Shown in pieces: positions 6,578-11,006 of a DNA stretch of 11,006 bases. How positions within the stretch are numbered: position 1 is the stretch's first letter; the number at the start of each line of letters is the position of its first letter. The DNA comes from DASWHR01 sp036398095 (GTDB taxonomy: Bacteria > Actinomycetota > AC-67): positions 1 to 11,006 of the forward strand of contig DASWHR010000035.1 of NCBI GenBank assembly GCA_036398095.1, given 5' to 3'. Under the pieces are notes generated by a model that was not told the origin of the DNA, searched no databases, and saw only the letters and a list, made by a program, of their open reading frames with translations. Both the position numbers and the translations under genes were made by a program.

Positions 6578-7298
6578 TCGGGCACGTCGATCTGTCATCG
6601 ATCGAAGGGCCAGAAGTTGAGGCGTGGAGCGAACTCATGCTCTTTGCGGAGCACTTCCACGATTCATGGTGCGTGGTCGGAGCACAGATGGTGGTTCTCC
6701 ACGCTCTGGTCCACGGGATATCCCGACCACTGCGCACCATCGACCTAGACATCCTCGTCGATGTGCGCGCGAAGTCTCCCCGCGAGATTTCGGCGTTCCT
6801 CCTCGGCCGCGGTTTCGAACTCGACGGAGTGAGCGCTGATGGAGTTGGTCATCGCTTCGTTCGAGAGCGGATCTCGATCGACGTCCTCTCGATAGACAAC
6901 ATTGGAGAGCGCACTGACACAACTACCGTTCCTCCGGCCCGCACGATTCTGGTTCCTGGTGGGAGACAGGCCATTGGTCGACTGGAAACGGTCAGTCTGG
7001 CGATCGACGGCAAGGCAGGAACGATTCCGGTTCCAGATTGGATCGGGGCGCTTGTGCTGAAGTCGCGCGCAGCGATCTCGATAGCAGAGCACCGCGCGAA
7101 GCACCACAAGATGTCGCATTGCTTCTGGCTTTGCCCGTTGACATTCAGCCCCTCTTGGATTCCATGACAAGCAACGAACGCAAGTACATCCTCCAGGCAT
7201 TAGGCCTACTCGGCGAAAACACGTGGCGAGCAGTTGCCGGTTCGGTCGATGATTTATCGGGGCGAGCGGCCGCTGCGCTCATCATGGCAGGACGATGA
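6574..7298 (+). pseudogene. AbiEii-like nucleotidyltransferase toxin, frame broken by one missing base at about 7110
   Basis: The intact part runs from GTG 6574, overlapping the antitoxin stop, for 179 codons. It carries a polymerase-beta-type nucleotidyltransferase core: VVGAQMVVLHAL at 34-45, RTIDLDILVDV at 54-64 (metal ligands Asp57 and Asp59) and a third acidic strand ISIDVLS at 100-106. In the family such enzymes transfer nucleotides, in studied cases to tRNA, and stop growth unless the partner protein is present. After EHRAKHHK the frame runs into unrelated residues (MSHCFWL) and ends at 7167. The next frame continues naturally with DVALLLALPVDIQ and NERKYILQALGLL to TGA 7298. Adding one base after 7110 joins them as HHKDVALLLAL, 241 residues in total. 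So the gene is either recently inactivated or hit by a base-calling error. Catalytic residues lie before the break, but the helical C-terminus would be lost. Confidence 0.8.
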
Positions 7299-7352
7299 CC
7301 CTTCTATGATCCCGATTCACTTGCGCTTGCCTTGGCCTCGGCCGGAACCGGA

Positions 7353-7733
7353 TCACTTCCGCCGAACCTCGCTCACGCCGCCGCCGGGGAGCAACGTCGT
7401 TGTGCCGAACCACTCTCTGCATTCGATCGTTCGATCATTCCACGTGAAGCCGACCGTGTACTCGATGCTCGTGCGGGACCCGTCTACGGGCGGGTCGTTG
7501 AGCGCGGCCGCGGCGATGCACGGTGACGACGGCCTCGGCGGATCCGGCGCGGCGGCGTAGCCGGCCGAGAACACGGCGGCCGACCATACGATCAGCCCGA
7601 TCACGCCCACCGAGGGACGTCGTCGGCGCGGAGCTTCTCTCGCGTCCGGCTCGTCGTCGCCGGGAAGGATGATGCGAGCCGGCTCGGCCGTTAGGTCGAT
7701 GATCTTCCGAGCGTCTTTCGTCCGCGTTCTCAT
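7353..7733 (-). CDS. Small single-pass membrane protein, unknown function
   Basis: A 126-residue protein. Residues 1-40 are charged and end in RRRRP; residues 42-62 (VGVIGLIVWSAAVFSAGYAAA) form one membrane helix; the rest is a Pro-rich stalk and a small extracytoplasmic part with two cysteines (72 and 105) that could pair. The basic stretch before the helix predicts the N-terminus inside. ATG 7733 has GGAG six bases upstream. It begins 21 bases after the reconstructed stop of the upstream secreted-protein gene, so the two are probably one transcription unit. I recognise no family. Confidence 0.65.
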   Translation of the reverse strand: MRTRTKDARKIIDLTAEPARIILPGDDEPDAREAPRRRRPSVGVIGLIVWSAAVFSAGYAAAPDPPRPSSPCIAAAALNDPPVDGSRTSIEYTVGFTWNDRTIECREWFGTTTLLPGGGVSEVRRK

Positions 7734-7754
7734 GCTGTTCTCCGTGGATCGTCG

Positions 7755-8302
7755 CTACTCCAGTGGGACCGTGACCGATGCCTCGACGAGCATGCCGATG
7801 TAGGCGCTGGTCGTAGCGGCGAGCTGGCGGTAGCCGACGTTGCCGCGCTGGCTCGACGGGCCAGACCCGACAACGTGCCGGCGTAGATCTGGTCCGGCCA
7901 ATTCGGGTTCCCCAACACAACGCCATTCCAGACGTTCATGTACGGGGAGGAACGGCGCCGATGTCGACGTCCACACGATTCGCACCGGCCCGCAGTATCC
8001 CTGCGGAACGTCGAGACGGCGATCGAGAACGTCGGATCGACAACGAACTGACCAGGCTGCGACTCGTAGTAGGCGCCGCACTGGTAGCGCGTCCGCTTGT
8101 CGTATGCCGTGCCCCATGCATAGGTGTCGTCGTGGCCGTAGGTGCGCCCGTAGACCACGGTCACCGTCGCAAAGAAGGACGAGTTATCCCACCAGGCCGC
8201 GGGACCGAGATCCAGCCACCACACCTGTGCCTTCGGCTGAGCGGTCGCCACCGCCGGAGACAAGGCCGCCACAATGCACGCTGCCGCCACAGTGCGTCTC
8301 AT
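7755..8302 (-). pseudogene. Secreted hypothetical protein with three frame breaks
   Basis: ATG 8302 has a GGGGGGA ribosome site five bases upstream and opens a clear signal peptide (basic MRR, hydrophobic core, SPAVATA then QPKAQ). The mature part is rich in Trp, Tyr and Phe (VWWLDLGPAAWWDNSSFFAT), suggesting a compact exported beta protein. The protein-like reading switches frame near 8009 (one base missing), in the C-run at 7944-7947 (one base extra), and at about 7857-7870 (one base missing). Following the switches gives a coherent product of about 182 residues: STVPQGYCGPVRIVW, then YMNVWNGVVLGNPNW, then GNVGYRQLAATTSAY to VTVPLE and TAG at 7755. The uninterrupted 190-residue frame instead ends in Arg/Ser-rich noise and runs into the next gene's start. 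Real decay or clustered indel errors are both possible. Function unknown. Confidence 0.6.
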
Positions 8303-8393
8303 CGGTATCCCCCCGATCCGAACCGTTCACAACTGTGCCCCTTCGTGCCGAAAATGCGGGTTCGTCAACCGGCTCCAAGTAATCTCACCGGAG

Positions 8394-8723
8394 CTAGAAG
8401 AGGCGGACCGTCATGGGTTGCGGGTGATCGATGCGCGTCGCGAGGTAGCCGTTCAGCTGAAGTGCGACTTCGACTTGTTCGGCCGTGCGAGGGGCGCGCA
8501 ACAGTGTGCGGTCGCGATACGGCGGCCGGCCGATCGAACGCGGTTCGAAGATGAGAGCCCCGTCCGTCCAAAGGGTGACGAGTCCGACGACTCCGCTCCT
8601 TGAAAAGAGCCAGGACTGCACCGGACAACTCTCTTCTTCACGCACCTTCATGACCCCCAGATACGGCCGAGCAACCTCGGCCCTTTCGTGCCACAGCACT
8701 GGAGGAATCAACCGAAGGAACAT
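8394..8723 (-). CDS. Hypothetical protein of 109 residues
   Basis: ATG 8723 is the first ordinary start codon in a frame that stays protein-like to the stop at 8394. The product has amphipathic beta-like strands (SWLFSRSGVVGLVTLWTDGA, ALIFEPRS) and a helix (RTAEQVEVALQLNGYL), with one Cys, no signal peptide and no membrane helix. It lies 68 bases after the zinc-finger protein gene on the same strand. The frame upstream of the ATG (GVGIVFDGEDANG) also looks coding, so the true start could be an unusual codon further up, or the 5' end may hold an undetected frame error. The same frame continues open far into the upstream gene, but there it is only a shadow. No family recognised. Confidence 0.5.
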   Translation of the reverse strand: MFLRLIPPVLWHERAEVARPYLGVMKVREEESCPVQSWLFSRSGVVGLVTLWTDGALIFEPRSIGRPPYRDRTLLRAPRTAEQVEVALQLNGYLATRIDHPQPMTVRLF

Positions 8724-8791
8724 ATTCCGTTCGCGACCGTTCGCGTCTTCCCCGTCGAATACGATGCCTACGCCACAACGGAGGGACCGGA

Positions 8792-10627
8792 TCAGCCGGT
8801 CAGGGTGTCGCGCAGGTGCTGGCCGATGTGGCCGACCACGAACGTGCGCTCGTCTTCGTCCAAGTAGAAGTAAATGCGCGCGCACGTGCGGGGCGAGCCG
8901 GCGCCGAACGCGACGTGCGGACCCAGCATGATCCGCCCGCCGTTGTAGGTGCGTTCGTACTCGCGCCCGTACTTTCCCAGCGCCGTCGGTGACACGTTCG
9001 CCTTGAACGGCAACCCGGATTGCTCGAAAGCCTGCTTCAAGCCACCACCGAGTTCGTTGCTTCGATAGGCGCCGGCCAACTCGTCCATCCGCAGCAGCGT
9101 GTCGTAGATCTTCTGCGGCTGCTGATAGGGGCTCGCCCACGCCGATTCATAGGCTTCGGGTAGCAGCACCATCGTTCGGCATTGCGCGGCGGCTGCCTCG
9201 ACGGCGGCACCGACGCTTCGAAACGCTTGATCGTCGGCCGGCTCGGCGGCGTGCGCTTCCTCGAGCACACGCTCGAGCTCTTCGATACGGGCCAGCAGCT
9301 CGGCGTTGGCGATGCGCAACCGCTCTTCTTCGGCCCAGGCGCGTTCCAGTTCGACTTCCCATTCGCCGCCGATCTTCGCGTCGGCCGCGCGTCGGCGAGC
9401 GTGGTCCACGTCGCGCTGCCGCTGCCGGTCGACCGCTTCGCGGATCCGCTTCTCCAGTCCGGGCGGCGGGCTTGGAGTCGACGATTCCAGGATCTGTCCC
9501 AGCAGGAACCCTTCGAATCCGCCGCGGCGCCGCGAGAACTGCTCGATCCGCTCGACCAGCCAGAGCGGATGGTCGTAGAGGCTCGCGGTCGGGAAGAAAC
9601 CGGGATGATAGATGCGCACCGCGCCCAGGAACACCGACCGCTCTTTCCCGATCGCATCCGTCAGCGCGAAACTGGTTTTGAACTCGGCGAACACCACGAC
9701 GTGCGCGAGTCCGGCGAGCGTCGCCGCAACCCGGTCGGGATCGACCAGCACGGCGCCGTCCTGCGTCCGCGAGACCACCACGATCGGAAACTGTCTCGGC
9801 CGGCTCAGGTCTTCGACCAGTTCGGCAACGTCGTGCGTTTCGATCACGGTGGGACGGTCGCTCATTCGCCGGCCGTCCGCGAAGCAGTCGACGGCCTGCA
9901 ACAAGGCGGGAACGACCGCGGGGATCTCGGGCGGATTGTCGAAGCTCGCGCCGGGCCGCAGCGATCGTCGTTCGAACGCGTGCCGCACGAACGCCCACGA
10001 CCGGGACGCTTCGCGCGCGATTTGAATCTCGAGCGTCCATCGCGCGTCGGGATCGGTCGCATGCGGCGAACGGCGCCGGAGCATCCACAGCCGCTCCGCG
10101 TTCTCGGGATTCATCGACGCGTGCCATGCGATGCGCACGCCGCCGGACTCAACCTCGCCATCGTCCGGTTCGGGGCTACCGCCGGCGACAAGATCGAGCG
10201 CAACCTTGATCGCGCGGTCGTAGTTGGACTGCGGATCGCCGATGAAATGAACCATGCACGCGTAGACATCGTGGGCTAAGCGACCGCCGCCGGCCAGACG
10301 GAATCCGGCGGGCAGTTCGGGTTCGAGGGGTCGCGCTTCGGCGGGGGCGATCAGTGGCGCGGGTGCAGCGGGTGCGGCGGGCGGGGCGGAGGCCGGCATC
10401 GGTTCGGCCGCTGGGGCGACGACAGCGGACGCCAAGGCGCGCATTCCGAGGCGCGCCTCGACGGCCTCCAGACGCGCGCGCAACGCGGCCAGCTCGATCG
10501 CTGCCGTCGTCGACGACGCCTCCAGCGTTGTGGGATGCCTGGTCGCGCGGTGGCGTCCCAACCCGGCCGCATGCCGCGCGACGAAGTCGCAGTCAGGGCA
10601 AGGCAACCCTTCGGGGAACACGCGCAT
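8792..10627 (-). CDS. Multidomain protein with N-terminal C2H2 zinc finger and coiled coils, unknown function
   Basis: A 611-residue protein. Residues 10-31 form a classical C2H2 finger (C10-x2-C13-x12-H26-x4-H31, with CPDC and RHRATRH), uncommon in bacteria. A short helix or coiled coil (44-64) and a Pro/Ala linker (about 65-107) follow. Residues about 108-250 form a domain with YACMVHFIGDPQ and VRIAWHAS. A central block (about 256-362) contains FPIVVVSRTQDG, GLAHVVVFAEF, GAVRIYHPGFFP and YDHPLWLVERI. Residues about 390-460 are a long charged coiled coil. The last 125 residues form a compact domain with LGPHVAFGAG, ARIYFYLDEDERTFVVGHIG and QHL. I recall similar central and terminal blocks in large hypothetical proteins but cannot name the families, and see no nuclease, ATPase or protease motif. 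ATG 10627 is supported by a -10 hexamer six bases upstream. It heads a run of four minus-strand genes. Confidence 0.8.
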   Translation of the reverse strand: MRVFPEGLPCPDCDFVARHAAGLGRHRATRHPTTLEASSTTAAIELAALRARLEAVEARLGMRALASAVVAPAAEPMPASAPPAAPAAPAPLIAPAEARPLEPELPAGFRLAGGGRLAHDVYACMVHFIGDPQSNYDRAIKVALDLVAGGSPEPDDGEVESGGVRIAWHASMNPENAERLWMLRRRSPHATDPDARWTLEIQIAREASRSWAFVRHAFERRSLRPGASFDNPPEIPAVVPALLQAVDCFADGRRMSDRPTVIETHDVAELVEDLSRPRQFPIVVVSRTQDGAVLVDPDRVAATLAGLAHVVVFAEFKTSFALTDAIGKERSVFLGAVRIYHPGFFPTASLYDHPLWLVERIEQFSRRRGGFEGFLLGQILESSTPSPPPGLEKRIREAVDRQRQRDVDHARRRAADAKIGGEWEVELERAWAEEERLRIANAELLARIEELERVLEEAHAAEPADDQAFRSVGAAVEAAAAQCRTMVLLPEAYESAWASPYQQPQKIYDTLLRMDELAGAYRSNELGGGLKQAFEQSGLPFKANVSPTALGKYGREYERTYNGGRIMLGPHVAFGAGSPRTCARIYFYLDEDERTFVVGHIGQHLRDTLTG

Positions 10628-10633
10628 CCCCGA

Positions 10634-10639
10634 ATCGTA
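10634..10639 (-). promoter_or_regulatory. -10 hexamer TACGAT with leaderless spacing before the zinc-finger gene
   Basis: On the minus strand TACGAT fits TANNAT and is followed by six bases (TCGGGG) and ATG 10627. The transcript would start at or beside the start codon. No clear -35 is seen 16-19 bases further up. Confidence 0.5.
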
Positions 10640-10722
10640 GCGCAGCCGGTTCGCGCGGTTTTCGCGTTCCGCCGGGACGGGACATTGCGCGGCCGCCTTC
10701 CCACAATGGCTTTCACCTATTT

Positions 10723-10917
10723 GAAAGAGGGGAGCACCATCGGATACATGCCGGAGCCGAGTATTGGATCGTCGATCCCGACGGGTACCGCGTCGATGTC
10801 TACCGGCTCGGACCGGACGGGTACGGCAAGCCCGAGATTTTCGAGGCCGGCGACATCCTCACCTTCGAGCGCCTCCCCGGCCTGGCCATCGACTGCACCC
10901 CGCTGTTCTCCGAGTAG
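10723..10917 (+). pseudogene. C-terminal remnant of a Uma2-family endonuclease (DUF820)
   Basis: The frame ending at TAG 10915-10917 encodes AGAEYWIVDPDGYRVDVYRL, then an EAGDILTFERLPGLAIDCTPLF end, the typical last 50-60 residues of Uma2 proteins (restriction-like PD-(D/E)xK fold, normally about 180-200 residues). The EYWIVDP strand carries acidic residues of that fold, but the upstream half with the other conserved part is absent. Upstream of about 10723 the frame looks non-coding and contains no usable start near the homology. An ATG at 10706 lies in a different frame. The gene is therefore a 5'-truncated relic, or its start is lost through a frameshift. It ends six bases before the stop of the convergent gene. 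Confidence 0.7.
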
Positions 10918-10923
10918 CGCCGA

Positions 10924-11006
10924 TCAGTCACCGCACGTTGCGCGGTAGACGGTCGCGCCGGCGGCGAACCACACCGCGCCGTCGTCGGTTGCGGCCAGTC
11001 CGGTGA
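10924..11006 (-). CDS. C-terminal end of a probable propeller-type protein (5' end outside window)
   Basis: The minus-strand frame entering from the right edge gives 26 residues, TGLAATDDGAVWFAAGATVY followed by RATCGD, before TGA at 10926-10924. The GLAATDDGAVWFA strand pattern resembles the last blade of beta-propeller proteins such as streptogramin-lyase-like or quinoprotein types, and the late Cys would suit a secreted protein. Too short for a firm call. Confidence 0.5.
   Translation of the reverse strand, partial: TGLAATDDGAVWFAAGATVYRATCGD

Noticed and set aside
7038..7298. 86-codon frame as an independent gene
   Set aside because: Its start lies inside the nucleotidyltransferase frame and only its part after 7111 is protein-like; it is the displaced toxin C-terminus.
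7234..7560. Plus-strand frame of 108 codons after the toxin gene
   Set aside because: Overlaps the toxin C-terminus and lies antisense to the membrane protein gene, which has a ribosome site and a membrane helix.
7730..8302. 190-residue frame as an intact secreted protein
   Set aside because: Its second half turns into Arg/Ser-rich noise while the neighbouring frame becomes protein-like; the frame-switch reading is better.
8394..9140. 248-codon reading of the 109-residue gene
   Set aside because: Codons upstream of about 8790 are a shadow of the zinc-finger gene; only the last third looks coding.
9147..10127. Minus-strand frame of 326 codons
   Set aside because: Arg/Ala-rich second frame inside the 611-residue gene; no protein-like segments.
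9182..10279. Plus-strand frame of 365 codons
   Set aside because: Runs antisense to the zinc-finger protein gene, whose minus-strand frame has clear domains and a coiled coil.

Overview
This is an 11 kb chromosomal-type stretch of high-GC bacterial DNA. Hand counts of a few 60-base samples gave about 70-73% GC in the core genes and about 57-58% inside 5.8-7.3 kb. Four or five start codons carry a TANNNT -10-like hexamer 6-9 bases upstream, the signature of leaderless mRNA. Together with the GC content, a PGM1-type ATP-grasp ligase, a bacterial ERCC4 nuclease and an AbiE-like module behind an excisionase-type HTH, this suggests an actinobacterium, perhaps a deep or uncultured lineage. The taxonomic call is an inference; no rRNA or other marker gene is present.

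Left part (1-5770). The window opens with the C-terminal end of a protein carrying a Pro-Glu/Pro-Ala hexamer-repeat linker. A patatin-like phospholipase (518-1405, +) follows. Convergent to it is a secreted protein combining a TolB/PD40-type beta-propeller with two cadherin/Ig-like repeats (1441-3111, -). Divergent from that are a PGM1-related ATP-grasp ligase (3231-4727, +) and a stand-alone ERCC4-family nuclease (4746-5612, +), whose stop codon overlaps a 52-codon small ORF (5612-5770).

Middle part (5770-7298). A lower-GC accessory cassette holds a sigma70-type promoter overlapping a perfect palindrome, an HTH-containing AbiEi-like antitoxin/regulator, and an overlapping AbiEii-like nucleotidyltransferase toxin gene. 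The toxin reading frame is broken by one missing base near 7110. Restoring that base gives a 241-residue protein, so this is either a recently inactivated toxin or a sequence error.

Right part (7353-10627, all on the - strand, in transcription order). First comes a 611-residue protein of unknown function with an N-terminal C2H2 zinc finger, a Pro/Ala linker, a central domain, a long coiled coil and a conserved-looking C-terminal domain. Then come a 109-residue hypothetical protein, a secreted protein whose frame is broken three times within about 150 bases, and a small single-pass membrane protein. This run of uncharacterised genes is the most likely place for an undescribed system, but its function cannot be deduced from sequence alone. 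The window closes with a truncated Uma2-type nuclease remnant (+) and the last 26 codons of a propeller-like protein (-) that enters from the right edge.
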